The notes below the pieces were generated by a model. It had not been told where the DNA came from. It made no database searches and was given only the letters and a program-made list of their open reading frames with translations. A program made the position numbers and the translations under genes. A DNA stretch of 64,000 bases from contig CAZIUB010000008.1 of NCBI GenBank assembly GCA_964542425.1, forward strand, positions 4,288 to 68,287, written 5' to 3'. Positions 42,612 through 50,362 of the stretch are shown piece by piece; position 1 is the stretch's first letter; every line of letters starts with the position of its first letter. The DNA comes from Dongia_A sp964542425. Lineage in GTDB: Bacteria; Pseudomonadota; Alphaproteobacteria; Dongiales; Dongiaceae.

Positions 42612-43862
42612 TCAGAACCGGTCGAGGCGATAGGGCGCGGAATCGATTTCCGGCGTCCTGCCGGCGATCAAATCGCTCAACAATCGGCTCGACCCGCAAG
42701 ACATGGTCCAGCCCAGATAGCCGTGACCGGTATTGAGCCACAGATTGGCCAAGGGCGAGGCGCCGATGATCGGCGGCCCGTCCGGCGAGGTCGGCCGCAG
42801 GCAGGCCCAGAATTTTGCCCGCTCGATGTCGAGCCCGCCATCGAAGAGATCGCGCGCCACCCGCAAGATCTTGGCGAAATCGCCAGGCGCGAAACTGGTG
42901 TCATAGCCGGCGATCTCGGCGGTCGTGGTCATGCGCACCCGCTCGCCCAGGCGCGAGAACGAGACTTGGGCGCCTTCCTCGACCCCGCCCATCGTGGGGG
43001 CGCGGGTCCCGTCCAGGACTGGCATGGTCACCGAATAGCCCTTGACCGGATAGACCGGCAGATCGAGGCCGATACTGGCTGCGATCAGTGGCGAATAGCT
43101 GCCCAGCGCCAGGACATAGGCATCGGCCTCGACCATGCCGGATGTGGTCCTGATGCCGGCGATCCGGCCGCCCGAGGCACCCAGGCCCCCGATGGTGACG
43201 CCAAAGCGGAACTCGACCCCCATTGCCCTGCAGCGATCGGCAAGGCCCAAGGCGAATTTCTGGCCATCGCCCGATTGCTCATCCGGCAGGCGCAAGGCCC
43301 CGGCGAACGCCAGGCGCGAATGCCGCAGGCAAGGCTCCAGCTCGAGGAGTTGCGCGCTTTCCAGCACCTCTATCGCGACCCCCGCCTCCTCCATGATCGC
43401 CAACTCGTGGCGGGCCGCCTTGAAGTGCGCCCGGTCCCGCACCAGGAAATTGACTCCGCGCGCCAGATTGTCCCAGGAAAGCCGGTTTTCCTCGCTGACG
43501 GAGGTAATCTCGCCCAGGCTGTATTTGGCGAGCACGTGCTTGGCCAGCGTATTGGCGCGATAGCGCTGGCTGGTGCATTGGCCAAGAAACCGTAGCGACC
43601 ATCTCATCAATTGCCGGCTGAGGCGCGGGCGCAATACCAGGGCCGCATCCTTCCGCCAGAACGAGGCCAGCAATTGCCAGGGTGCCTTGGGGCTGGCCCA
43701 GGCGATGGTGTGGCCGGGGGTAAGGAGGCAGGCAGTGGCATGGCTGGCTTCCCGTGCCGGCTCTTCCTGGCGATCGAGAACGGTCACTTGATGCCCGTCC
43801 TTGGCGAGGTAATAGGCGCTGGTGACGCCCAACAGGCCGGCGCCCATGATGGCGATACGCAT
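42612..43862 (-). CDS. dadA: D-amino acid dehydrogenase
   Basis: A membrane-associated FAD enzyme that oxidises D-amino acids to keto acids. The 416-residue product has the dinucleotide fold MRIAIMGAGLLGVTSAYYLA at the N-terminus, the DadA signature ANGGQ position replaced by HATACLLTPGHTIAWASPKA, then PVYPVKGYSVTMPV and the C-terminal GPPIIGASPLANLWLNTGHG and TMSCGSSRLLSDLIAG motifs. With the decarboxylase upstream it could feed keto acids from D-arginine; that is inference. Confidence 0.88.
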   Translation of the reverse strand: MRIAIMGAGLLGVTSAYYLAKDGHQVTVLDRQEEPAREASHATACLLTPGHTIAWASPKAPWQLLASFWRKDAALVLRPRLSRQLMRWSLRFLGQCTSQRYRANTLAKHVLAKYSLGEITSVSEENRLSWDNLARGVNFLVRDRAHFKAARHELAIMEEAGVAIEVLESAQLLELEPCLRHSRLAFAGALRLPDEQSGDGQKFALGLADRCRAMGVEFRFGVTIGGLGASGGRIAGIRTTSGMVEADAYVLALGSYSPLIAASIGLDLPVYPVKGYSVTMPVLDGTRAPTMGGVEEGAQVSFSRLGERVRMTTTAEIAGYDTSFAPGDFAKILRVARDLFDGGLDIERAKFWACLRPTSPDGPPIIGASPLANLWLNTGHGYLGWTMSCGSSRLLSDLIAGRTPEIDSAPYRLDRF

Positions 43863-43886
43863 GGAAGCAAGGACTCGCGATTGATT

Positions 43887-43940
43887 CTAGTGTTGTGGTT
43901 CCAACGTTTGACTGCCAGTCAATGTGTTGGAACCACAACA
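43887..43940. repeat. CTAG-bordered palindrome P5
   Basis: CTAG at 43887-43890 is followed by TGTTGTGGTTCCAAC (43891-43905) and its perfect complement GTTGGAACCACAACA (43926-43940), with an inner hairpin TTGACT-GCC-AGTCAA. It sits 25 bp upstream of the dadA start on the other strand. It has the same outer arms as P2. Confidence 0.8.
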
Positions 43941-43961
43941 CATATCATTGGGTTCGCCAAC

Positions 43962-44003
43962 GTTCCGGGCCGACGGTCCGAATTGGACCGTCGGAGTCGG
44001 AAC
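43962..44003. repeat. Palindrome P6
   Basis: GTTCCGGGCCGACGGTCC and GGACCGTCGG with AGTCGGAAC form a stem around GAATT; the inner 10 bp (CCGACGGTCC/GGACCGTCGG) are perfect. The outer GTTCCG/CGGAAC resembles P1. It lies in the dadA-44054 gap beside P5. Confidence 0.6.
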
Positions 44004-44053
44004 ACCGCCGCCGCAAGATAGCCATATTCAACTTCCATTGTGGACAAAAATAG

Positions 44054-44569
44054 GTGACGGCAATGCAGGCAGGATACGGTCGGGCGTTACCTATCCTTGC
44101 ACTTGCCTGCCTGGGGGCGTGGTCCATGGCGGCGCCCATTCCGGCAGGCGCCCAGGACCAGGGTTCGGCCGGCGCGTCGGCGATCGGCGATGCCATGTCG
44201 GTCGCCGAGATTCGACACTGCACTTGCGAGAAGGGCGAAATCGACGCGGGCCGCGCCGAACTCGAGACCCAACGCGCCTTGTTGGCCGATCGGCAGGCTG
44301 AGCTTGCCAATCTGGAAGCCGAGGTCATCCGCCAGCGCCAGGCGATGAACCCGAGCGACACCGTCGCGCAGCAAATTCTGAAAAACCTGATCGGGCAGCA
44401 AACCGCGCTTCGGAATCTGCTGCAATCGACCCTGGAACCTGAATTCGGCCGGCGGGTCGATGCCCTCGCCCGGGGCGTGGGTGTCTACAACCTCGCTTGC
44501 GCGACCAAGGTCCGGTTCGAGGCGGATGTGAAGGCGGCCCTTAAGGACCTGCAATGCCAGGCGCCCTGA
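44054..44569 (+). CDS. Secreted coiled-coil hypothetical protein
   Basis: A 171-residue protein of unknown family. The N-terminus is a signal peptide (ALPILALACLGAWSMAAPIP). Residues 60-110 form a coiled coil (RAELETQRALLADRQAELAN). Four cysteines occur (CTCEKGE pair near 56-58, C148 and C168), which could be oxidised in the periplasm. The start is uncertain: GTG at 44054 or ATG at 44063. It ends one base before the convergent ACT-domain gene. Confidence 0.6.
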   Translation: MTAMQAGYGRALPILALACLGAWSMAAPIPAGAQDQGSAGASAIGDAMSVAEIRHCTCEKGEIDAGRAELETQRALLADRQAELANLEAEVIRQRQAMNPSDTVAQQILKNLIGQQTALRNLLQSTLEPEFGRRVDALARGVGVYNLACATKVRFEADVKAALKDLQCQAP

Positions 44570-45097
44570 TCACACCTGGTGCCAGCGGCAGGAAAGATTC
44601 ATCTGGCTCGCGGTGTTGGCGATGGTGGCCATGCAAGCGGCTTGCTTGGCCTCGGGCACCCAGATCGCCATCCGCAGCACGAAACGCGCGCCGCCCTCCG
44701 AGGGCACGCTTTCCGCGTTCAATCGCACGATATTGGCGCCGAACTTGGCGATGGCCTCGCTCAGCCGCGCGATCAGGCCCGGCGAATCGTCGCCCGAAAT
44801 CTTCACCCGATGGGTGATATGCGCGGTCTCGTCGTGGGTCTCGCGATAGTCGAACGGCGTCACTGTCATGCGCGCATTGGCGAGAATCGGGAGCTCCCGC
44901 AATTCTCGCTCGACCTCCGCGATCTCGATCTCGCGCGGCAGCTTCGCGACCAGCGTGAATTCGGCCCCGCCGCCGAGCACGGCGAAGGTGGTGTCGCCCA
45001 GATTGACCCCCAGATCATAGAGCCGCCCGGTGACCGCGGCGATCAATCCGGCATGGTCCTCGCAGATGATGGAAATGAGCGCGGTTCGACTCGACAA
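44570..45097 (-). CDS. ACT-domain protein (GcvR-like)
   Basis: A roughly 175-residue protein with two ACT domains: RTALISIICEDHAGLIAAVT and GRLYDLGVNLGDTTFAVLGG in the first, HRVKISGDDSPGLIARLSEA and IAKFGANIVRLNAESVPSEG in the second. Such tandem ACT proteins resemble GcvR, the glycine-cleavage regulator, and sense amino acids. I choose the TTG at 45097 because CGGGAG precedes it by six bases; an ATG at 45127 overlapping the oxidoreductase stop is the alternative. It is coupled to the upstream FAD gene. Confidence 0.75.
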   Translation of the reverse strand: MSSRTALISIICEDHAGLIAAVTGRLYDLGVNLGDTTFAVLGGGAEFTLVAKLPREIEIAEVERELRELPILANARMTVTPFDYRETHDETAHITHRVKISGDDSPGLIARLSEAIAKFGANIVRLNAESVPSEGGARFVLRMAIWVPEAKQAACMATIANTASQMNLSCRWHQV

Positions 45098-45116
45098 TTT
45101 GGTCTCCCGTTGCGCT

Positions 45117-46292
45117 TCAAACGACATTGGACTCGCGAATGGCCGCGTTCGTGAGAACGCGCTCGTAGCCGAAGCGCGATAAATCCAGCGTCCGGTATTC
45201 GCCGAAGGCGACGAGTTCCGAGAGCGCCCGACCGATCGCCGGTGATTGTTGCAATCCGTGCCCCGAGAACCCGTTGGCGAACAGGAAATTGGGCAAGCCC
45301 GGTGCCGGCCCGACGATGACGTTCTGGTCCAAGAGGTTGTAATCGTAATGTCCGGCCCAGGCGCGAATGAGCTTGATCGCCTCGAAAACCGGAACCCTTC
45401 GCGCCAGGATCGGCCAGATGATTTCCTCGAACAGATGGTAATCGAGCTCGAAATCCAGGCAATCCGGATCGTCGCTCTCTTCCGGCGAGACACCGGTTAT
45501 GAAGGACCCGCTCTCGGGGCGAAACCAGACGCCGCTGGGATCGATGGTCAGCGGCACGCCGGTCAATTCCTCTCGGCAATCGAAGACGTAGACGAAGCGC
45601 TTGCGCGGCCTCACCGGCAAGTCCAGCCCGGCCATGGCGGCGATCTCGGCGGCGCGAACGCCGGCGCAATTCAACAGGGCGCCGCACCCGATCGCCTCGC
45701 CCGAGCGTAAAGTGACCGACGCCACGCGGCCCCTTGCCGTTCTCAGGCCTACCGCCTCGTCGGCCAGATACTCGACGCCCAGCGATTTCGCTTTTCGCCG
45801 AAAGGCCTGCAGCAGGCCATGGGGATCGATCCACCCTTCGTCCCGGGGGCCGAAGCTGCCCCCGGCCAGATCGGCGCATTCGAGCCAGGGAAAGCGCTCC
45901 GCCAATTCGCCTGGCGACAGCAATTGGGTCGCGGCACCCAGGTCGCGCTGCAATTCCTGATTGGCCCGCAGGGTGGCATACCCGGCCTCGGTCGCCAGGA
46001 ACAGATAGCCGCCCTGGCGGAAATTCAGCTCCGGTGCATCGCCGTTGACTGCCAATTGCCGGGGCGCCGATTTGATGAAATCCGCCGCGAAGGCGGAAAT
46101 AAGCACGTTTTCCGGCGTCGAGAATTGTTGCCGAACGCCGCCGGCCGAGCGTGGCGTCGCCGCTTCGCCATAGGTTGGATCGCGCTCGATCACGGTGACG
46201 CTGCCGCCGAAGGCGGGCTCAGATGCCAGGAAATAGGCCGCCGCGCTCCCAACCACGCCGCCGCCAACGATGACCACGTCCGAATTGCGCAT
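45117..46292 (-). CDS. FAD-dependent oxidoreductase (DAO family, FOXRED1-like)
   Basis: A 391-residue D-amino-acid-oxidase-fold flavoprotein. The FAD motif is DVVIVGGGVVGSAAAYFLAS (residues 5-24). TPRSAGGVRQQFSTPENV and the C-terminal WAGHYDYNLLDQNVIVGPAP and NGFSGHGLQQSPAIGRALSE follow. The pattern resembles FOXRED1-type oxidoreductases and sarcosine oxidase-like enzymes. The start at 46292 is chosen because the fold begins there; the longer frame reads into the neighbouring gene's leader. Confidence 0.85.
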   Translation of the reverse strand: MRNSDVVIVGGGVVGSAAAYFLASEPAFGGSVTVIERDPTYGEAATPRSAGGVRQQFSTPENVLISAFAADFIKSAPRQLAVNGDAPELNFRQGGYLFLATEAGYATLRANQELQRDLGAATQLLSPGELAERFPWLECADLAGGSFGPRDEGWIDPHGLLQAFRRKAKSLGVEYLADEAVGLRTARGRVASVTLRSGEAIGCGALLNCAGVRAAEIAAMAGLDLPVRPRKRFVYVFDCREELTGVPLTIDPSGVWFRPESGSFITGVSPEESDDPDCLDFELDYHLFEEIIWPILARRVPVFEAIKLIRAWAGHYDYNLLDQNVIVGPAPGLPNFLFANGFSGHGLQQSPAIGRALSELVAFGEYRTLDLSRFGYERVLTNAAIRESNVV

Positions 46293-46404
46293 GAACCCCA
46301 AGGACCCCGAATTTGCGCCGGCCGAGCCCGAGGAAACCTTTGACCGACGCGCGACAATGGTCGAGTCTAATGACTGCCCCCGCGGACGCAAGGATGAATC
46401 TGGT

Positions 46405-46902
46405 ATGAGTCGAGCCTTCGTCAAGGAAGACGATGCGATCGTCAACGAGGTTCCCGAGCGACCGACCTCGCCCTATCCGAACCAGATCACGCCCGCCGGG
46501 CTGGCGGCTTTAGGTCGCCGCCTAGCCGAACTTGAATCCCAGCACCGCGCGATCGCGACCGGCGATGGCCTGATCGACGAGGACAAAAAGCGTATTTTGG
46601 AGCGCGACATTCGCTATCTGCGAGACCGCATCCACCGCGCGATCCCGATCGATCCGGCAACGGTGGCCCATGATCGTGTCGGCTTCGGCGCGATCGTGGA
46701 CACTATGGACGAAAGCGGCGTCAAGCGCCGGTTCCAGATCGTCGGCGAGGACGAGGCGGATGCCGCCCAGGGGCGCCTGTCCTGGGTGTCGCCGCTGGCC
46801 CGCGCGCTGGCGGGTGGCACACTTGGCGAAACCATCCTGTGGCAGCGGTCGGCAGGGGATGTCGAGTTGCAAATCGTCGCCATCGGCTACTCGGGCGAAT
46901 GA
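46405..46902 (+). CDS. GreA/GreB family transcription elongation factor-like
   Basis: A 165-residue GreA/GreB relative. A short coiled-coil region (LAALGRRLAELESQHRAIAT, then KKRILERDIRYLRDRIHRAI) precedes an FKBP-like C-terminal domain: VGFGAIVDTMDESGVKRRFQ, IVGEDEADAAQGRLSWVSPL and GTLGETILWQRSAGDVELQI. The family stimulates transcript cleavage by RNA polymerase. The acidic tip typical of GreA is not clear. The start ATG at 46405 is chosen over a longer 46270 frame. Confidence 0.8.
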   Translation: MSRAFVKEDDAIVNEVPERPTSPYPNQITPAGLAALGRRLAELESQHRAIATGDGLIDEDKKRILERDIRYLRDRIHRAIPIDPATVAHDRVGFGAIVDTMDESGVKRRFQIVGEDEADAAQGRLSWVSPLARALAGGTLGETILWQRSAGDVELQIVAIGYSGE

Positions 46903-47015
46903 GCGTCCCCCGAAGCGCGATTGCCTTGCCGCTACAATTTCGGAAACACAACCGCCCACCTGCCGCATTGCCAAGTGGATGCGACCGCGACCAGACCAAG
47001 CAATACCGCGGGCGT

Positions 47016-47070
47016 CCCAGTGGTCCCCAGCCGACATTCCGATCCAGGAAGGTCGGCCCGGACCACTGGG
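47016..47070. repeat. Palindrome P7
   Basis: CCCAGTGGTCC (47016-47026) pairs with GGACCACTGGG (47060-47070), with an inner CCGAC/GTCGG stem. It lies between the Gre-like gene and the cold-shock gene, 15 bp from P8. Its inner ACATTCCG is shared with P1. Confidence 0.7.
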
Positions 47071-47084
47071 CATTTCAAAGTGTT

Positions 47085-47139
47085 GTGGTGCTATGCCAGT
47101 ACAATGAGAAGGACAGGAAGCGCTGGCATCGCACCACTA
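47085..47139. repeat. CTAG-bordered palindrome P8
   Basis: GTGGTGCTATGCCAG (47085-47099) and CTGGCATCGCACCAC (47123-47137) form an arm pair with one mismatch. The right end continues into CTAG, which contains the cold-shock gene's stop codon on the minus strand, so the element probably ends exactly at that gene's stop. Confidence 0.7.
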
Positions 47140-47484
47140 GTACCCCTCGCCGCGCGAACCCCCACCGCCTCCGCCCGGGCCACGCGGGCCACGGTCACCG
47201 AAGGAGCGCCGCGGACCCTGCGGCTTTCTCGGTGTCGCCGTGCTGGTGTCGAGCGAGATGACACGAGTCACTTGTACACCCTTGCGCCCCTGGCCCACTT
47301 CACAGTGAATGGTCGCGCCCTCCGGCGCATCCTGCAAACCGGCATCCTTCAGCGCCGAAATGTGCAGGAACACGTCCGGCGCCCCATCCGCCGGCGTGAC
47401 GAATCCGAAACCCTTTTCCGGATTGAACCATTTCACTTTGCCTCTAAGCTCACTCGTTGCTTCGCCTTGACTGCTGTCAGACAT
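47137..47484 (-). CDS. Cold-shock domain protein with Gly/Arg-rich tail
   Basis: A 115-residue RNA chaperone. The cold-shock domain (about residues 12-80) has GKVKWFNPEKGFGFVTPADG with RNP1 (KGFGFV) and DVFLHISALKDAG with RNP2 (VFLHIS). Ordinary Csp proteins are near 70 residues. This one adds a tail (PRRSFGDRGPRGPGGGGG) rich in Arg and Gly, reminiscent of RGG RNA-binding tails. Proline and glycine follow the Thr/Pro linker. Confidence 0.92.
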   Translation of the reverse strand: MSDSSQGEATSELRGKVKWFNPEKGFGFVTPADGAPDVFLHISALKDAGLQDAPEGATIHCEVGQGRKGVQVTRVISLDTSTATPRKPQGPRRSFGDRGPRGPGGGGGGSRGEGY

Positions 47485-47625
47485 GTCATACTCTCACTAA
47501 TGACCCCCGCTACTGGCGTCCCCTCATCCCCGTTCACCCTACCAGGGTGACCCAATGCCAAGGCGCCATTAACAAACATGGAGCCGTTCCTTGGCAAAAA
47601 TCAAGCCGAATCCCCGGCGGCCCGG

Positions 47626-47670
47626 TACCCTCCGTCGCGGATGGCCGATTCGACCCAAATGACCCCGGCC
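47626..47670 (+). repeat. Left half of a double-hairpin element
   Basis: TACCCTCCGTCGCGGATG, then GCCGATTCGACCCAAATGAC, matches the left part of the DH family (TACCCGCCGTCGCTGATGG and TGATTCG). The right arm of that hairpin and the whole right hairpin are absent. It lies at the broken 3' end of a desaturase pseudogene. Confidence 0.65.
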
Positions 47671-47674
47671 GCTC

Positions 47675-48144
47675 TCGGGCAACCAGAACAGCAATGGCAG
47701 TATGACTTCGCCCAGGTACTGGCCGCCCAAGATGTGGCCGAGGAAACGCGGATAGGCGATGCGTCGGCCGCCACGATCCGGATCGTAAGCCTCGGGGCAA
47801 TCCAGCGGATGTCGGTTGAACCGGTGATGAGACAAATGCGCGAAGCGCAAGAGGCGAAACGAGGTCCCGAACAGGATGGCCAGCAATCGACCCCGGAACC
47901 TGTTCTCCGGCGGGCCGGCGGCAAGATTGCCATGGAGAGCCTCGTGGAGCACGGCCCAGTAGCTATTCGTCAGCAAGGCGGGCAGCAGCGCCGAATATCC
48001 CGAGTTCGGCCCGGCGAGGCGAATCGCCAAGGCTGCGCCACATAGGGTCCACTACGCGAGCAGAATGTGCCCATGGAACACACGCCGATTGATCGCGAAA
48101 TACCGCTGCTCGGCCGAAAAGGATCGGGTTTGCGCTTGCATCAT
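47675..48144 (-). pseudogene. Fatty acid desaturase, broken
   Basis: Minus-strand remnant of a membrane fatty-acid desaturase. From an ATG at 48144 it reads MMQAQTRSFSAEQRYFAIN, then RRVFHGHILLA, then a TAG (48052-48054). It continues in the same frame with WTLCGAALAIRLAGP, SYWAVLHEALHGN (first His box, HEALH) and FAHLSHHRFNRHP (second box, HLSHH). Homology stops near VILPLLFWLP; the third His box is missing, and the sequence runs into a DH half-element. So it has an internal stop plus a 3' truncation. Confidence 0.8.
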
Positions 48145-48166
48145 TTCTTCTTGCCGCCAATCATTG

Positions 48167-48308
48167 TACCCGCCATCGCGAGACCGGATGATTCAGCAAA
48201 AAGACCCCAACGCTGCACGCTGGCGGCTACTATCGCCATGTAACATGTGTCAACTTTCGCGGACGTATGGGAGCGATCAATGAATCACGCTTCTTCGAAA
48301 GTTGGCCC
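48167..48308 (+). repeat. Double-hairpin element DH10 (tandem, first)
   Basis: Plus-oriented: left stem TACCCGCCATCG with CGCTGGCGGCTA, linker CCATGTAACATGTG, right stem TCAACTTTCG with CGAAAGTTGG. It contains GGGAGCGATCAATGAATCAC, a Shine-Dalgarno plus ATG. It ends in CTAG, which directly starts DH11. Confidence 0.9.
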
Positions 48309-48311
48309 TAG

Positions 48312-48453
48312 TACCCGCCGTTGCGAGATCGGATGATTCAGCAAAAAGACCCCAACGCTGCACGCTGGCGGGTACTATCGCCATGTAACATGTGTCAACT
48401 TTCGCGGACGTATGGGAGCGATCAATGAATCGCGCTTCTTCGAAAGTTGGCAC
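48312..48453 (+). repeat. Double-hairpin element DH11 (tandem, second; supplies a start codon)
   Basis: A tandem duplicate of DH10, separated by CTAG, with only a few differences (TACCCGCCGTTG, GGCGGGTA restored). Its GGGAG-CGATCA-ATGAATCG places an ATG at 48425 whose frame continues as SSKVGT into the alpha/beta hydrolase gene. Confidence 0.9.
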
Positions 48454-49306
48454 CAGCACACGCATAACCAAGATTGCGAGGCGAATCTTGACCACCGTTC
48501 TAGTTTCCCTGTTATCCGCCTATCTGGCGGCGCTGGCCTTCCTGTGGATCAATCAGCGCAACATCGTCTTCCATCCCGATCCCACGAAGCCGTTCTTGCC
48601 GGTGGAGGCGGAGGATTCCGGGTTCCGGGTCATTCGGATTACCGGCACGGATGGCCTGATGCTCTCACCCTGGTACGCACCGGCCCAGCCGGGGGGCAAG
48701 ACCATCGTCTATTTTCAGGGCAATGCCGGCCATCTCGGTTACCGGCTGGAAAACGTCCTGCCCTATGTGGAGGCCGGCCATGGCATCTTGCTCGCCGCCT
48801 ATCGAGGCTACGGCGGCAATCCGGGCGCGCCCAGCGAAGCGGGCCTCTACAGCGACGGGCGGGCACAGCTCGACTGGCTGGCGCGCCAGGGGGTGGCCGA
48901 AGGGGATCTCATTCTGTTCGGCGAATCCCTGGGCGCTGCCATCGCGCTGCAGATGGCGATCGAACGGCGATCTTCCGGCCTGGTCATGGAGGCGCCCTTC
49001 GCCTCGATCCTGGCCTCGGCGAGGGCTCGCTTTCCGCTGTTTGCCTTCGACTGGCTGATCCGGGACAAATTCGCCAGCGCCGACAAGATCGGGGCCTTGC
49101 GCGCGCCGCTTCTGGTGATCCACGGCGCCAGGGACCAGGTCACGCCGATCCGGTTCGGGCGCCAGGTCTTCGCCGCGGCCCCGGAGCCAAAATTCGCGCT
49201 ATGGGTCCCCGATGCTGGCCACGGCGATCTGATGAATCATGGCTTGCCGGAGCGGGTGCTGGAATTTCTGCGCTGGATCGGCGAGCGAAGGGCGTTCAGC
49301 CGGTAA
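48425..49306 (+). CDS. Membrane-anchored alpha/beta hydrolase
   Basis: A 293-residue hydrolase of the BEM46-like type. The first 11 residues (MNRASSKVGTS) derive from repeat DH11. A membrane anchor follows (LTTVLVSLLSAYLAALAFLW, 23-42), then NIVFHPDPTKPFLP. The oxyanion strand is KTIVYFQGNAGHLGYRLENV, the nucleophile is GESLGAAIAL, the Asp is in VIHGARDQVTP, and the His in VPDAGHGDLMN. The native start may be a TTG at 48488 (GAGG upstream), but the repeat's own ribosome site fits better. The substrate is unknown. Confidence 0.85.
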   Translation: MNRASSKVGTSTRITKIARRILTTVLVSLLSAYLAALAFLWINQRNIVFHPDPTKPFLPVEAEDSGFRVIRITGTDGLMLSPWYAPAQPGGKTIVYFQGNAGHLGYRLENVLPYVEAGHGILLAAYRGYGGNPGAPSEAGLYSDGRAQLDWLARQGVAEGDLILFGESLGAAIALQMAIERRSSGLVMEAPFASILASARARFPLFAFDWLIRDKFASADKIGALRAPLLVIHGARDQVTPIRFGRQVFAAAPEPKFALWVPDAGHGDLMNHGLPERVLEFLRWIGERRAFSR

Positions 49307-49319
49307 CGACTAGAGCCGG

Positions 49320-49620
49320 CTCAAAGGCCTTGAATTGCAATTGGGGTCAGAGCGAATTGTAATTGGTGTCAGAGTGCGATTGTCCGACCCCTCGCTGTGA
49401 AATTGCACCCAATATTGACCCCACCCCTGAAGCCTTCCATCGCATTGATATAATTGTAAAATATCGAAATTTGCAGGGTCGCGTTTCGCGCCCAACCGTG
49501 ACTCAACCCAAACATTCTATTTCGTCGTTTCATCAATGACTTAGCATCACCTGACGGTGGGGCCACGGTTGGGCGCGATTTCACACCCCATTACTCATGT
49601 GACCCCAATTACCAATCCCA
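49320..49620. repeat. GGGGTCAGAGTGCGATTG repeats and a long inverted repeat
   Basis: This 329-bp gap holds no believable gene. At 49332-49382 are two diverged copies of AATTGGGGTCAGAGTGCGATTG. Complementary CCAATATTGACCCCA and CCCAATTACC fragments occur to the right. Inside is a perfect 14-bp inverted pair, CGCGCCCAACCGTG (49487-49500) and CACGGTTGGGCGCG (49564-49577). GGGGTCAGAGT-type repeats typically mark REP elements of Y1 transposases; a decayed mobile-element scar is likely. Confidence 0.6.
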
Positions 49621-49635
49621 ATTACCTACTTTCTG

Positions 49636-50058
49636 TCAGGATCGGACCACGAGAGCCTGCTCAAGGGCCTTGAACGGCAGCAGCACGCAATTGCGCCGGG
49701 AGCGGGTCGTGTGCACGGGCGTGAACACCTCCAACACCGACCACGCGGCGGGCGGGGGCTGTCCCTCCTGCATCAGCCGGGTGATGGCGGCGATTCCGGC
49801 GGCGATTTCGGCGCGGCTCTTGCCCGGGAAATGCCCGGCGATGGTGGAAGCCGCCGCCTCGCAAAGCAGGCAGCCCTTGACCTCATGGGCGACCGCCGCC
49901 AGGCGATCGCCCTCGAGACGCACATCGATGGTGACGCGATCGCCGCACAAGGGATTGTCAAGGGTGGCACTCGTACTGTCCTCACCAAGGCGGCCCTTGC
50001 CGTGACCGGCGCGCGCGCGCTCGATGAGGGCATCGTTGTAGAGGGAATGGCTGGTCAC
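49636..50058 (-). CDS. NifU/IscU-like iron-sulfur scaffold (SufU-like)
   Basis: A 140-residue protein with the U-type scaffold layout: LDNPLCGDRVTIDV with the first Cys near residue 38, KGCLLCEAAASTIAGHFPGK with the second and third near 62-65, and a distal Cys in RSRRNCVLLPF. The Asp after Cys-Gly and an inserted HTTRSRR segment fit the SufU subtype. It would accept sulfur and assemble Fe-S clusters, suiting the molybdo-flavin maturation genes nearby. Confidence 0.85.
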   Translation of the reverse strand: MTSHSLYNDALIERARAGHGKGRLGEDSTSATLDNPLCGDRVTIDVRLEGDRLAAVAHEVKGCLLCEAAASTIAGHFPGKSRAEIAAGIAAITRLMQEGQPPPAAWSVLEVFTPVHTTRSRRNCVLLPFKALEQALVVRS

Positions 50059-50151
50059 GGCTTGGCCTTGCCCCGTGGTCCGATCCGGTGAGACAAGTAC
50101 CCCGCAAGGGTACGTGCCGCACAGGTGAATCGGCCCACAAACTCGATCATG

Positions 50152-50216
50152 CTAGCGGTATTCAGCTTCCGACACATGAATCCCTTGGGAATTCATGTGT
50201 CGGAACCATTCCACTA
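50152..50216. repeat. CTAG-bordered palindrome P9
   Basis: CTAG at 50152-50155 and again at 50213-50216 flank a stem TTCCGACACATGAATCCC (50167-50184) and GGGAATTCATGTGTCGGAA (50187-50205), nearly perfect over 18 bp. It is next to DH12, which begins three bases later. Confidence 0.8.
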
Positions 50217-50218
50217 GG

Positions 50219-50362
50219 CGCCAACGTTCGGAAAAGCGTGATCAATGAACCGCTCCGATGCTTCCACGAAAGTCGGGCCGCATGTCACCAATTGGATAGT
50301 ACCCGCCGGCGTGTACTGGTGGTGCCATTTGGCTTGAATCATTCATCGGCGACGGCGGGTAC
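50219..50362 (-). repeat. Double-hairpin element DH12 (inverted, encodes a protein C-terminus)
   Basis: Minus-oriented copy. The plus strand reads GCCAACGTTCGGAAAAGC, then ACGAAAGTCGGGCCGCAT, then GTACCCGCCGGCGTG and finally GACGGCGGGTACC. Read on its own strand, the left terminus CTGGTACCCGCCGTCGCC followed by GATGAATGA gives Leu-Val-Pro-Ala-Val-Ala-Asp-Glu-stop, the end of the MocA fusion protein. The internal ATG is ATT here. Confidence 0.88.

Noticed and set aside
46270..46404. Upstream extension of the Gre-like gene
   Set aside because: It overlaps the divergent oxidoreductase start and has no family similarity before the MSRAFVKEDD start.
49369..49584. 71-codon minus-strand frame in the 49.3-49.6 kb gap
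   Set aside because: It lies within repeat-derived sequence, has no family resemblance and is broken up by the GGGGTCAGAGT repeats; treated as a mobile-element scar.
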